A DNA stretch of 12,189 nt from Ponticaulis sp. (GCA_002699325.1 PABS01000015.1:1-12189); one strand, 5' to 3'; numbered from the stretch's first letter, positions 1 through 7,166 are shown. Numbers and translations: made by a program. Notes: generated by a model from the letters alone, not told the origin.

Positions 1-1
1 C

Positions 2-487
2 AGCGCAGAAGATATTCTGGAGCTGAAACCCGATGGTGTGGTCCTGTCCAATGGTCCCGGCGACCCGGCTGCCACAGCGGAATATGCAGGCCCCGAGATT
101 CTGAAACTGATCGAATCGGGTGTGCCGATTCTGGGTATTTGTCTGGGTCACCAGATGCTGGCTCTGGCGCTGGGCGCCAAGACGATGAAAATGCCGCAGG
201 GCCACCATGGCGCGAACCACCCGGTGAAGGATATGGAAACCGGCAAGGTGGAAATCGTCTCCATGAACCACGGCTTTACGGTCGATCCGGACACGCTGCC
301 CGAAGGTGTCGAGCAGTCTCACGTATCACTGTTTGATGGCACGAACTCTGGCCTTCGAGTCGCTGGCAAGCCGATCATTTCCGTTCAGCACCACCCAGAG
401 GCCTCTCCGGGCCCGCAGGACAGCTTCTATCTGTTCAAGCGGTTTGCGGACCTGATGGATGCCCACAGCGCAAAGGCAGACGCCTGA
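2..487 (+). CDS. carA: Carbamoyl-phosphate synthase small subunit (glutaminase), 3' part
   Basis: The small subunit hydrolyses glutamine and passes ammonia to the large subunit CarB, which makes carbamoyl phosphate for arginine and pyrimidine synthesis in the cytoplasm. The reading frame is already open at base 2, so the true start lies upstream of the window; 161 C-terminal residues are visible. They cover most of the class I glutamine amidotransferase domain: the SNGPGDP motif, the nucleophile elbow GICLGHQ with its catalytic Cys, a segment containing VSMNHGF, and the catalytic His-Glu pair in [10 protein letters not shown]. The domain ends at the usual place, so the 3' end is intact. The N-terminal CarA-specific domain is outside the window. 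A same-strand gene follows 31 bp downstream. carB is not visible. The identification is secure; the related TrpG, PabA and GuaA amidotransferases differ in these motifs. Confidence 0.96.
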   Translation, partial: SAEDILELKPDGVVLSNGPGDPAATAEYAGPEILKLIESGVPILGICLGHQMLALALGAKTMKMPQGHHGANHPVKDMETGKVEIVSMNHGFTVDPDTLPEGVEQSHVSLFDGTNSGLRVAGKPIISVQHHPEASPGPQDSFYLFKRFADLMDAHSAKADA

Positions 488-518
488 GGCCGCATCAGTC
501 CGAAAGAGGATCTGACAG

Positions 519-1154
519 ATGGAACATGAGTTCTGGCATGAACGCTGGGGCAACAACCAGATCGCCTTTCATGAGGCGGATGGCAACGAGCTCCTGAAGC
601 GCCATTTCCACGCGCTGGACCTGGAAGAGGGCGCGCGGCTCTTCCTGCCACTGTGCGGAAAGACACGTGATATCCACTGGCTGCTCGGCCAGGGCTATGA
701 GGTTGCGGGCGCTGAGCTCAGCGAGCTCGCCATCCAGCAGCTGTTCCGCGAACTCGGGATCAAGCCTGAAGTGAATGAGGTCGGCGAGCTGACGCGCTAT
801 TCCGCACCGAGGATCGATATTTTCGTTGGCGATATCTTCAAGCTGACAGCAGACCAGTTGGGCGAGATTGATGCCGTCTATGACCGGGCCGCGCTGGTGG
901 CCCTGCCACAGGACATGCGCACGCGCTATGGCGCGCATCTGCCCGAGCTGACCGATCATGCTGACCAGCTTCTCATCACGTTTGACTATGATCAGTCTAT
1001 GATGGACGGCCCACCCTTCGCCGTGCCGGAAGAAGAAGTGCGGCGGCTCTATGAGAACGCGTTCGCGCTGGAATGCCTGGAAACGTCAGATGTCGAAGGT
1101 GGGCTGAAGAAGAAAGCCCCGGCGACAGAATCTGTCTGGCTGCTGACCCGCTAG
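519..1154 (+). CDS. tpm: Thiopurine S-methyltransferase family protein
   Basis: This is a 211-residue SAM-dependent methyltransferase of the bacterial TPMT family. Seen: an N-terminal FWHERW segment typical of the family, the SAM-binding motif LFLPLCGKTRDIHWL at residues 41-55, an acidic residue at E66 (AGAELS) suited to bind the SAM ribose, YDRAALVALP at 121-130, and a conserved DYDQSMMDGPPF block near 156-167. The length is close to other bacterial members. Known for the family: bacterial TPMTs methylate thiopurines and, in some pseudomonads, selenium or tellurium compounds; the natural substrate is usually unknown and cannot be read from sequence. The ATG is preceded by AGAGGA at 505-510 with an 8-nt spacer, which supports this start. 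It follows carA by 31 bp and may be read through from it. Its TAG stop directly abuts the stop of rsmE on the other strand. Confidence 0.9.
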   Translation: MEHEFWHERWGNNQIAFHEADGNELLKRHFHALDLEEGARLFLPLCGKTRDIHWLLGQGYEVAGAELSELAIQQLFRELGIKPEVNEVGELTRYSAPRIDIFVGDIFKLTADQLGEIDAVYDRAALVALPQDMRTRYGAHLPELTDHADQLLITFDYDQSMMDGPPFAVPEEEVRRLYENAFALECLETSDVEGGLKKKAPATESVWLLTR

Positions 1155-1937
1155 CTAAAGCCCGGTCTGTTTGTTCCAGTCGCCGCAAATGGCCTGGAAC
1201 AGCGTCAAGGCAGCGACCGCTGCTGTTTCTGCGCGAAGAATTCGCGGACCGAGTGAGACAGGATAAACGCCTTCGGCTTTGCGGAGAAAATCCCGCTCCT
1301 GAGGCGAGAATCCTCCCTCCGGTCCGATCAGGATCGCGGCCGGTCCCGGACCATGATCCCGCAGCACATCTGCCATGGGTCGCGCCCGGTTTTCATCGCC
1401 GCCCCATTCAGCGACCTCATCATCACCACGCTCATCGCAATAATAATACCGGCGGTCTTTCGAACGTGTCTCAATGGCCCGGATCAGCTGCACGGGCTCA
1501 AGCACACTGGGCATATTCAGACGCTCGGTCTGTTCTGCGGCTTCCATCGCAAGATTGACGAGGCGATCTGTGCGCACCCGCTCAGACTGGGTGTATTGTG
1601 TGATCACAGGCTGGATGACTTCGACGCCAAGCTCAGTGGCCTTCTCCACGACAAAATCGGTCCGTGTTTTCTTGAGTGGCGCAAACAGGAGCTGGAGGTC
1701 AGATGATGTGCCCTGCTCCCGAATCCGGCTCTCAACCTTCAGAACACAGGAGGCCTTGCCAAGGATCTGGTCGATTTTCGCCAGCCATTCCCCATCACGA
1801 CCGTTGAACACGCGCACTTCGGCGCCCGCCTCCAGCCGCATCACACGGAGAAGATATTTGGACTGGTTCTCATCCAGCGCGACGGGCGCGTCTTTTGAAA
1901 GATCTGCGGGAACGAATAGTCTTGGCCTGGTGCTCAT
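1155..1937 (-). CDS. rsmE: 16S rRNA (uracil(1498)-N3)-methyltransferase
   Basis: RsmE methylates N3 of U1498 in the decoding region of 16S rRNA using SAM, acting on the assembled 30S subunit. The 260-residue protein has the RsmE layout: an N-terminal PUA-like RNA-binding domain (about residues 5-75, starting RLFVP) and a SPOUT methyltransferase domain with KATELGV at 99-105, EAAEQTER at 132-139, IGPEGGFS at 204-211 and LGPRILRAETA at 229-239, which form the knotted SAM site. The frame is open six codons further up, to an ATG at 1955. The ATG at 1937 is preferred because GGAG sits 5 nt before it (1943-1946, minus strand) and because family members start just before RLFV. The gene diverges from ubiA and converges on tpm with no spacing. 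In many alphaproteobacteria a glutamate-cysteine ligase gene follows rsmE; here it does not. Confidence 0.95.
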   Translation of the reverse strand: MSTRPRLFVPADLSKDAPVALDENQSKYLLRVMRLEAGAEVRVFNGRDGEWLAKIDQILGKASCVLKVESRIREQGTSSDLQLLFAPLKKTRTDFVVEKATELGVEVIQPVITQYTQSERVRTDRLVNLAMEAAEQTERLNMPSVLEPVQLIRAIETRSKDRRYYYCDERGDDEVAEWGGDENRARPMADVLRDHGPGPAAILIGPEGGFSPQERDFLRKAEGVYPVSLGPRILRAETAAVAALTLFQAICGDWNKQTGL

Positions 1938-2027
1938 AACGGCTCCGTTTTGCATTTCCCTTCATCAAGGGCAAGAAACCTGCGTATATTCGAGAAGCGA
2001 CTCAAAGGTAATCCTGGGATCATCAGC
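1938..2027. promoter_or_regulatory. Divergent intergenic region between rsmE and ubiA
   Basis: These 90 bp must hold the start signals for both genes unless transcription begins elsewhere. On the + strand a TATATT at 1985-1990 could serve as a -10 element, with only a weak TTCATC candidate (1961-1966) 18 bp upstream as -35. A short inverted repeat, CCCTT and AAGGG around a four-base loop, lies at about 1958-1971. A GACTC (GANTC) site, the CcrM methylation target in many alphaproteobacteria, is at 1999-2003. None of these is strong enough to assign a promoter firmly. Confidence 0.3.
1943..1946 (-). promoter_or_regulatory. Ribosome binding site deciding the rsmE start
   Basis: The minus strand reads GGAG followed by five bases and then the ATG at 1937. 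The other in-frame ATG at 1955 has only a GGG stretch about two bases away, which is too close to act as a normal Shine-Dalgarno site. This favours the shorter 260-residue RsmE. Confidence 0.65.
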
Positions 2028-2954
2028 ATGACTGCCACTCATTCGCGACCCGCCGATGCACCGCCCTCCTGGGTTGACCATCTGTCGCGCCGTCTGCAGC
2101 CCTATGCAAGGCTCTCGCGCTTTGATCGCCCAATCGGGTTCTGGCTATTGGCCCTTCCCTGCTGGATGGGCCTGGGCTTTGGTGCGCTGGATGTCGGCTG
2201 GCAGGCCGAAAACCTGTTCTATGGCATTCTGTTCGGCCTTGGCGCCATCGCCATGCGCGGCGCCGGCTGCACCTATAATGACATTGCAGATAAAGATCTC
2301 GATAAGTCAGTGGCCCGCACGGCGACCCGCCCGCTTCCCGCCGGGGATGTCTCCGTGCGCAATGCCTGGCTCTGGCTGTTTGCTCAGGTTGGCGTGGGTT
2401 TCCTCGTCTGGCTGACCTTGCCGCTCGATGCCAAGCTGATGGCGCTGGTCTCCATCCCGCTCGTCGCAGCCTATCCCTTCATGAAGCGGATCACATGGTG
2501 GCCTCAGGCCTGGCTGGGCATTACCTTCAATTGGGGATTTCCGATTGGGTATCTGACCGCAGGCGGAAATGACTTTCTCTGGCCGGTCCTGTTTTTCCTC
2601 GGTCTGGTTATGTGGACCATTGGCTATGACACGCTCTATGCCCGTCAGGACGTCGAAGACGACGCCCTGATCGGCATCCGCTCCACAGCGCGCCTTTTTG
2701 GCGACCATTCCTTCCTCGCCATCACCCTGATCTACGGCATCACCAGCCTGCTTCTGGCACTGGCGCTGATGAATGGCGGGCCGCGCATTCCAGGCGCCAT
2801 GGTAGCTGCAGCCTTTTTCTTTCATCTGATCTGGCAGCTCGCAGTGTTCAAAATGAGGGGTGATCGCGCTGCACTGCAATTGTTTAAATCCAATCGCGAT
2901 GCCGGACTACTCGTGGTTTTTGGGCTGGTCGTCACCGTCGCTCTGACCTTCTGA
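2028..2954 (+). CDS. ubiA: 4-hydroxybenzoate polyprenyltransferase
   Basis: UbiA is an inner-membrane enzyme that attaches the polyprenyl tail to 4-hydroxybenzoate in ubiquinone synthesis. The 308-residue protein is strongly hydrophobic with about eight to nine predicted membrane segments. It has both aspartate-rich Mg-prenyl-diphosphate motifs: NDIADKDLD at 84-92 (followed by RPLPAG, also conserved) and DTLYARQDVEDD at 201-212. SRFDRPIGFWLL at 30-41 is a typical UbiA N-terminal block and separates it from heme O synthase (CtaB) and chlorophyll synthase relatives. The ATG at 2028 is chosen because upstream extension (to 1950) would overlap rsmE and adds unlikely sequence; the ribosome binding site is weak. 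It diverges from rsmE, and two more + strand genes follow. Confidence in the function is high; tail length cannot be read. Confidence 0.95.
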   Translation: MTATHSRPADAPPSWVDHLSRRLQPYARLSRFDRPIGFWLLALPCWMGLGFGALDVGWQAENLFYGILFGLGAIAMRGAGCTYNDIADKDLDKSVARTATRPLPAGDVSVRNAWLWLFAQVGVGFLVWLTLPLDAKLMALVSIPLVAAYPFMKRITWWPQAWLGITFNWGFPIGYLTAGGNDFLWPVLFFLGLVMWTIGYDTLYARQDVEDDALIGIRSTARLFGDHSFLAITLIYGITSLLLALALMNGGPRIPGAMVAAAFFFHLIWQLAVFKMRGDRAALQLFKSNRDAGLLVVFGLVVTVALTF

Positions 2955-3018
2955 CTCTGGCGTCCGGCTTGCATGATGAGAGGGCAGGCCATTGGCAAAA
3001 GCCCGGAGTGACACATAC

Positions 3019-3876
3019 ATGCGCAGCACCAGGCAAATACAGCGCCGAACATACGGGCGTGGCTTGTCTGTCGCGCTTGTGCTCGGCTTGTGCCTGGGCG
3101 TGGGTTCCGTTTTGGGACCGCATTTCGCAAAGCCCTGGCTTGCCGCCAGACACGGCCTTACACTCGAACAGCCGCCATCCGCATTCAGTGAAGAACGCAT
3201 CTTGCTGGATGCCCGCAGCCCTGAACTCAGCTATCGCGCTGCCAGTTTCGGGATCCAGCCGGATTCAGAAATCCACCGCGCCATCATGGCGGAACAGGAA
3301 GCCATTCTGGCGGCCTATCAGACCGCCGCAGAGCAGGCCTTTGCGAACAACACATCCGAGCTGAAACAGCCCTGGCGGGTGGAAACCTTCTTCACACAGA
3401 CCGCAAAGGCCGGACCTCTGACCAGTGTGTTGCGGTCGGATTACATCCATCGCGGCGACAATATTCACCGCCTGCAATTTGCCTCCTCCATGTTCAGCGA
3501 ACTGAAACCAGAAGGGTTTGATCTCGCTGATATATTCGACCTTCAGCCTGGCATATCCGACCGGCTGGACGAGCTATTATGCCGGTTGGTGTCTCAGGAA
3601 AAGAACCGCCGTATCGGCCGCGCGGCCATCAATGATGAGCCGCTGGTGTGTGAAGATGATCCGGTGGTCTCATTCCTTGAGGGTCCGCCCACTGTGTTCA
3701 CGCCATCCACGCGGGAAAACCAGTTTGGCGGGCTGACCTTCTACTTCGAACCGGGCCGGATCGGATCAGACCGAGAGGGGGAATATATCATCCACGTGCC
3801 GCAAACCACGTTTCGTGCCTATCTCGCTGAACCCTATCAAAACTTCTTTGCTGGTGCCCCGCCACATCTTGAGTGA
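3019..3876 (+). CDS. Membrane-anchored DUF3298-type extracytoplasmic protein
   Basis: This is a 285-residue protein of unknown function. A basic N-terminus (RQIQRRTYGR) precedes one hydrophobic segment at about 16-33, fitting an uncleaved anchor or signal peptide that places the rest in the periplasm. Cys24 lies in the hydrophobic stretch but its context is not a proper lipobox. Residues about 70-175 resemble the PdaC/DUF4163 fold, ending in FDLADIFDL, and residues about 215-272 resemble DUF3298, with FYFEPGRIGS, then EGEYIIHVPQTTFRAYL. These two domains commonly occur together, for example in the Bacillus anti-sigma factor RsiV, where DUF3298 binds lysozyme, and in PdaC. No catalytic deacetylase domain is present. 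Cys188 and Cys211 could form a disulfide. The ATG at 3019 has GGAG at 3005-3008; a TTG at 2992 is in frame but less likely. It follows ubiA by 64 bp. Confidence 0.75.
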   Translation: MRSTRQIQRRTYGRGLSVALVLGLCLGVGSVLGPHFAKPWLAARHGLTLEQPPSAFSEERILLDARSPELSYRAASFGIQPDSEIHRAIMAEQEAILAAYQTAAEQAFANNTSELKQPWRVETFFTQTAKAGPLTSVLRSDYIHRGDNIHRLQFASSMFSELKPEGFDLADIFDLQPGISDRLDELLCRLVSQEKNRRIGRAAINDEPLVCEDDPVVSFLEGPPTVFTPSTRENQFGGLTFYFEPGRIGSDREGEYIIHVPQTTFRAYLAEPYQNFFAGAPPHLE

Positions 3877-3924
3877 TGCAGCGTCATCATTGTCCAGCGT
3901 CTCAGGTCTTGGTACTCTGATGAG

Positions 3925-4887
3925 ATGTCGCATCCCATACGCCTGAGCCCGAAAGATCTGTTTTCCTCCGAGGAATGGGCACGTCTGACGCGCCGGTCCG
4001 ATATTCTGGGACTCGGCATGATCGCCCATGCCTGGGGACTGATCGTGCTCGCCATGGCGCTTGTCGCCATCTGGCCAAACCCGCTGACCTGGCTGATCGC
4101 GGTTATGATCATCGGCGCGCGGCAGCTTGGTCTCGCCATTCTCATGCACGAAGCCGCGCATGGCGGCCTCTCCACCAATTTGAAGGTGAATGACTGGGCG
4201 GGGCAATGGCTTTGCGCGGCGCCAGTGGGCGCGCATCTGAAGAACTATCGCGATTATCATCTCTCGCACCACAAATGGGCGCAGAGCGAGAAAGACCCCG
4301 ACCTGATCCTTTCAGCGCCCTTCCCCATCACGCGCACCAGTCTTCGCCGCAAGATCATCCGCGACCTGACGGGCCAGACCTTCTGGAAGCAACGCTCCAA
4401 CCAGTTCCTCAATGCGATGGGCTTTGGCATTCGAAAGTCGAAAGGGCGTCAGAACAGGGCGCAAACGGCGCGTGAAGCGGTCATTCCCTTCCTCATCACG
4501 AACGCGATCCTGCTTGTTGTGCTGACCCTCGCCATTGGCTGGTGGGCCTATCCGCTCCTCTGGCTGGTCCCGCTGGCCACCTGGAACCAGCTTGTCACCC
4601 GGCTGCGTAACATCGCCGAGCACGCCTGTCTGGATGGCTCGGGTCACCCCATGCGCGTCGCGCGAACCACCCGGACGAACTTTCTGGAACGTCTGCTGAT
4701 TGCGCCCTATTGGGTGGCCTATCACTGTGAACATCACATGTTCATGCACGTGCCCTGCTATCGGCTTGCTCAGGCGCACCGCATTCTCACGCGGAATGGC
4801 ACAGACCGCGAGATGGAAGTCGCAACGGGCTATTGGTCAGTTCTGAAGACAGCCAGCAGCAAAACGCCGCCAATCGCTCCAGCCTAA
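3925..4887 (+). CDS. Membrane fatty acid desaturase family protein
   Basis: This is a 320-residue integral membrane di-iron enzyme. Seen: the three histidine boxes that bind the two irons, HEAAH at 75-79, HLSHH at 112-116 and HCEHH at 267-271, plus NIAEH at 229-233, which often gives an additional ligand. Hydrophobic segments at about 28-50, 52-74, 187-208 and 210-225 fit two membrane hairpins with the His boxes on the cytoplasmic side. Known for the family: it introduces double bonds (or hydroxyl groups) into acyl chains or related lipids using oxygen and an electron donor. The position of action and the substrate cannot be read; a carotenoid or sphingolipid modifier cannot be excluded. The ATG at 3925 has a poor ribosome binding site. 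It lies 48 bp after the DUF3298 gene and may be co-transcribed. Its TAA is 1 bp from the pyk stop. Confidence 0.88.
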   Translation: MSHPIRLSPKDLFSSEEWARLTRRSDILGLGMIAHAWGLIVLAMALVAIWPNPLTWLIAVMIIGARQLGLAILMHEAAHGGLSTNLKVNDWAGQWLCAAPVGAHLKNYRDYHLSHHKWAQSEKDPDLILSAPFPITRTSLRRKIIRDLTGQTFWKQRSNQFLNAMGFGIRKSKGRQNRAQTAREAVIPFLITNAILLVVLTLAIGWWAYPLLWLVPLATWNQLVTRLRNIAEHACLDGSGHPMRVARTTRTNFLERLLIAPYWVAYHCEHHMFMHVPCYRLAQAHRILTRNGTDREMEVATGYWSVLKTASSKTPPIAPA

Positions 4888-4888
4888 A

Positions 4889-6319
4889 CTAATCCCGATC
4901 CTGATCCGGCCCACCTATGCGTCCGATCTTGAGGGTGTTCGTCTTGCCCGAGCGACCAAACGGGAAGCCCGACAGGATAACAATCCGCTCGCCATCCTTG
5001 CCCCCGGACTGACTGGCGATCTGGTCAGCACGTTCAATCATATTGCGGAAATCCGTGATATCTTCGGTGACAATGGCACTGACACCCCAGCAGAGCGATA
5101 AAGACTGCGCCACATTCCGATTGGGCGTTGCCGCCAGGATAGGAGCATGCGGGCGATCGCGCGAAAGACGGCGCGCCGTGGACCCCGTATTGGTGTAGGC
5201 AATCGCAAACCGGCAATCGAGCACTTCAGTGATGTTACGGGCCGACAGGCTGACCGCATCCGCAGTGGTATTATGCTGTCCTTCATCATGGAAAATCGCA
5301 TAGCAGTTCGTTTCCGGATCATCCTCCGTGGCGCGAATGATCCGGTCCATTATGGCCACGGCAGTCTGAGGGTGACGACCGACGGCCGTCTCGGCTGACA
5401 GCATGACCGCATCGGCGCCCTGATTGACAGCAGTGGAAATATCTGAGGCCTCGGCGCGTGTTGGCGCGCTCGACTGAACCATGGATTCGAGCATATGGGT
5501 CGCCACAATGACGGGCTTACCGGCACGCCGGCAGGCCCGGATGATGCGTCTTTGCATGATGGGCACATCTTCAACCGGGCATTCGACGCCCAGATCGCCG
5601 CGCGCCACCATAATGGCGTCTGATTTCTCGATGATTTCCTGGATGTGATCGACAGCCGACGGCTTTTCGATCTTGGAGATGATCCCTGCCTTGTCGCCAA
5701 TCAACTCGCGGGCTTCATCCACATCTTCAGGCCGCTGCACAAATGAGAGTGCGATATAGTCGACCTTGAGCTCCAGGGCGAAGGCGAGATCCTCGCGGTC
5801 TTTCTCGGTCAGGGCGGAAATCGGCAGTGCCCGACCTGGCAGATTGATCCCTTTACGATCGGAGAGTTTGGCAGAGGCAAGTGAGCGGACCTTCAGGCCG
5901 TCTTCCGTTTTCTCCACCACCGTCATTGTGATCTTGCCATCATCGAGCTTGATCGAGTCGCCGGTTTCAAGCGCAGCAAAGACCTCAGGATGGGGCACCG
6001 GGATTATATCCTCGCTGCTCGCTTCCTTCGCGTTGAACATCTGGTATTCCTGGCCAAAACGCAGCTGAATACTGCCTCCCTCGAAAGTCCCGGTCCGAAT
6101 CTTTGGCCCCTGAAGGTCTGCGAAAATGGCCGTCGACGTGCCTGTCTTCTCTTGAATGTCGCGAATGGCCGTTACCACGGCTCTCAGCTTGTCATGCTGG
6201 CCATGGCTCATATTCAGGCGGAAGACATCGACCCCGGCTTCCTGAATCAGTTGCAGCATGGAGGGCGATGACGTCGCCGGCCCAATCGTCGAGACAATCT
6301 TACAATGGCGCTTTCTCAT
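4889..6319 (-). CDS. pyk: Pyruvate kinase
   Basis: Pyruvate kinase transfers phosphate from phosphoenolpyruvate to ADP, the last step of glycolysis or the Entner-Doudoroff route. The 476 residues match the usual bacterial length (E. coli PykF 470). Seen in order: KIVSTIGPA at 7-15, RLNMSHG at 34-40, DLQGPKIRTG at 68-77, a B domain at about 70-170, KIEKP with the catalytic Lys at 217, MVARGDLGVE at 237-246 and the TRAEASD helix at 287-293. The C-terminal regulatory domain begins near 350. Lys73 in DLQGPKIR stands where K+-dependent kinases carry Glu, so by the published rule the enzyme should not need K+. The motif usually read as ATQMLESM is ATHMLESM here (His275). The ATG has GGAG seven bases upstream (6327-6330). 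It is monocistronic in view, divergent from the DsbA-family gene and convergent with the desaturase. Confidence 0.97.
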   Translation of the reverse strand: MRKRHCKIVSTIGPATSSPSMLQLIQEAGVDVFRLNMSHGQHDKLRAVVTAIRDIQEKTGTSTAIFADLQGPKIRTGTFEGGSIQLRFGQEYQMFNAKEASSEDIIPVPHPEVFAALETGDSIKLDDGKITMTVVEKTEDGLKVRSLASAKLSDRKGINLPGRALPISALTEKDREDLAFALELKVDYIALSFVQRPEDVDEARELIGDKAGIISKIEKPSAVDHIQEIIEKSDAIMVARGDLGVECPVEDVPIMQRRIIRACRRAGKPVIVATHMLESMVQSSAPTRAEASDISTAVNQGADAVMLSAETAVGRHPQTAVAIMDRIIRATEDDPETNCYAIFHDEGQHNTTADAVSLSARNITEVLDCRFAIAYTNTGSTARRLSRDRPHAPILAATPNRNVAQSLSLCWGVSAIVTEDITDFRNMIERADQIASQSGGKDGERIVILSGFPFGRSGKTNTLKIGRIGGPDQDRD

Positions 6320-6476
6320 GGCGAGGCTCCCTCCCGTTTTCTTATCGTTCCAGATAGACAGGCAAAGCTCTGTTATCGCAATGGCACGACACTATGACAC
6401 CGGTTACCTATAAGCTGATTTTATTGTGAGCCACCAGACCCATGACATTCGACGCGTTTCATCGCAGAGTTCAGCC
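6320..6476. promoter_or_regulatory. Divergent region between pyk and the DsbA-family gene
   Basis: This is the longest intergenic stretch (157 bp) if the oxidoreductase starts at 6477. On the minus strand TTTGCC and TAAGAA, 16 bp apart, could be a weak promoter for pyk, about 20 bp before its GGAG. Other notable sequence is TGTTATCG followed by a degenerate mirror half (6371-6386) and the overlapping palindromes ACCGGT and GGTTACC near 6400-6410. No classical sigma-70 promoter stands out for the + strand gene. Confidence 0.3.
6371..6386. promoter_or_regulatory. Possible LacI-type operator upstream of pyk
   Basis: The 16 bases TGTTATCGCAATGGCA form an imperfect palindrome: 5 of 8 positions of the right half match the mirror of TGTTATCG. 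LacI/GalR-family repressors, including the alphaproteobacterial central-carbon regulator CceR, bind palindromes centred on CG with TGTTA-type arms. Its place about 50-70 bp upstream of a glycolytic gene fits, but the right half is poor and no regulator gene is in view. Confidence 0.22.
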
Positions 6477-7166
6477 ATGACTGTTCAAATCGACATGATC
6501 TCCGATCTGGTCTGCCCATGGTGCTGGCTCGGACTGAAACGCCTTGAAGGCGCAATCGCCCTCACCGCAGACGAGTTCGACACGCAAGTCGAATTCCGCC
6601 CCTTCCAGCTGGACCCGAATGTGCCGCCCGAGGGCGTGCCCTATAAGGACTATATGGCAGCCAAATTCGGCAGCGTGAGCGAGCAGGAGGCAAGTGGCCA
6701 GAAGAGTCGCTGGACCCAGATGCGGGAAGCGCTGGAAGCCTATGGCGAAGCCGAAGACATTCCCTTCCGGTTTTCCGGCATTCCGATGCGGCCAAATACG
6801 CTCGATGCACACCGGCTCCTTCGCTGGGCGCAGGGTCAGGCCAAAGGAAAAGACGTAAAGCTCGCCCTCTTCCGGGCCTACTTTACCGATCACCGCGATA
6901 TCGGGGATGCAGATGTGCTGACGGACATTGCAGGCAGTGTTGGGCTGGACCGCAGTCTGGTGGCCGATCTTCTGGGCGGCGATGCAGATGTCGAAACGGT
7001 ACTGCGTGAGGAAGCCCTGTTCCGCCAACTGGGTATTTCCGGAGTTCCAACCTTCATTGCCAATCGGAAGGTGGCCGCCCAGGGCGCCGAAGACGTTGAG
7101 GCGCTGGCAAACTTCCTGCGTCAGGCGGCGGAAAACTATCCGCTTGAAGCCTCCGCTGAAGGCTAG
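6477..7166 (+). CDS. DsbA/FrnE-family thiol oxidoreductase
   Basis: This is a 229-residue thioredoxin-fold protein of the DsbA family, closest in look to the FrnE branch. Seen: an opening beta strand, then CPWC at 13-16 in DLVCPWCWLG (the redox site), the EFRPFQLDPNVP block at 39-50, the inserted helical domain with RPNTLDAHRL at 105-114, and GVPTF at 189-193 carrying the cis-proline facing the active site. There is no signal peptide, so it is probably cytoplasmic, unlike true DsbA. Known for the family: FrnE proteins act as disulfide oxidoreductases or isomerases, sometimes in stress tolerance; 2-hydroxychromene-2-carboxylate isomerases are relatives but lack this CXXC. The frame is open to a GTG at 6426, but ATG 6477 is preferred since relatives start right before the first strand; neither has a strong ribosome binding site. 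Its stop overlaps the ABC exporter stop on the opposite strand. Confidence 0.9.
   Translation: MTVQIDMISDLVCPWCWLGLKRLEGAIALTADEFDTQVEFRPFQLDPNVPPEGVPYKDYMAAKFGSVSEQEASGQKSRWTQMREALEAYGEAEDIPFRFSGIPMRPNTLDAHRLLRWAQGQAKGKDVKLALFRAYFTDHRDIGDADVLTDIAGSVGLDRSLVADLLGGDADVETVLREEALFRQLGISGVPTFIANRKVAAQGAEDVEALANFLRQAAENYPLEASAEG

Noticed and set aside
495..959. A 154-codon open frame on the - strand opposite tpm
   Set aside because: It lies fully inside the TPMT gene, with no family resemblance and no ribosome site.
1958..1971. CCCTT/AAGGG inverted repeat as a terminator
   Set aside because: The stem is only 5 bp, there is no T-run, and it lies between two diverging starts, where a terminator makes little sense.
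1474..2031. A 185-codon open frame on the + strand opposite rsmE
   Set aside because: It is Ser/Arg-rich low-complexity translation typical of antisense frames, and it covers a gene with all RsmE motifs.
2307..2879. A 190-codon open frame on the - strand opposite ubiA
   Set aside because: It mirrors the membrane-helix codons of ubiA, and its product is a Gln/Gly/His-rich string without recognisable domains.
3042..3110. Lipoprotein signal in the DUF3298-type protein
   Set aside because: The only Cys in the hydrophobic segment is preceded by Leu-Gly-Leu, which is not a usual lipobox, and the segment continues beyond it as a membrane anchor.
6471..7028. A 185-codon open frame on the - strand opposite the DsbA-family gene
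   Set aside because: It is an antisense shadow of a gene with clear CPWC and cis-Pro motifs.
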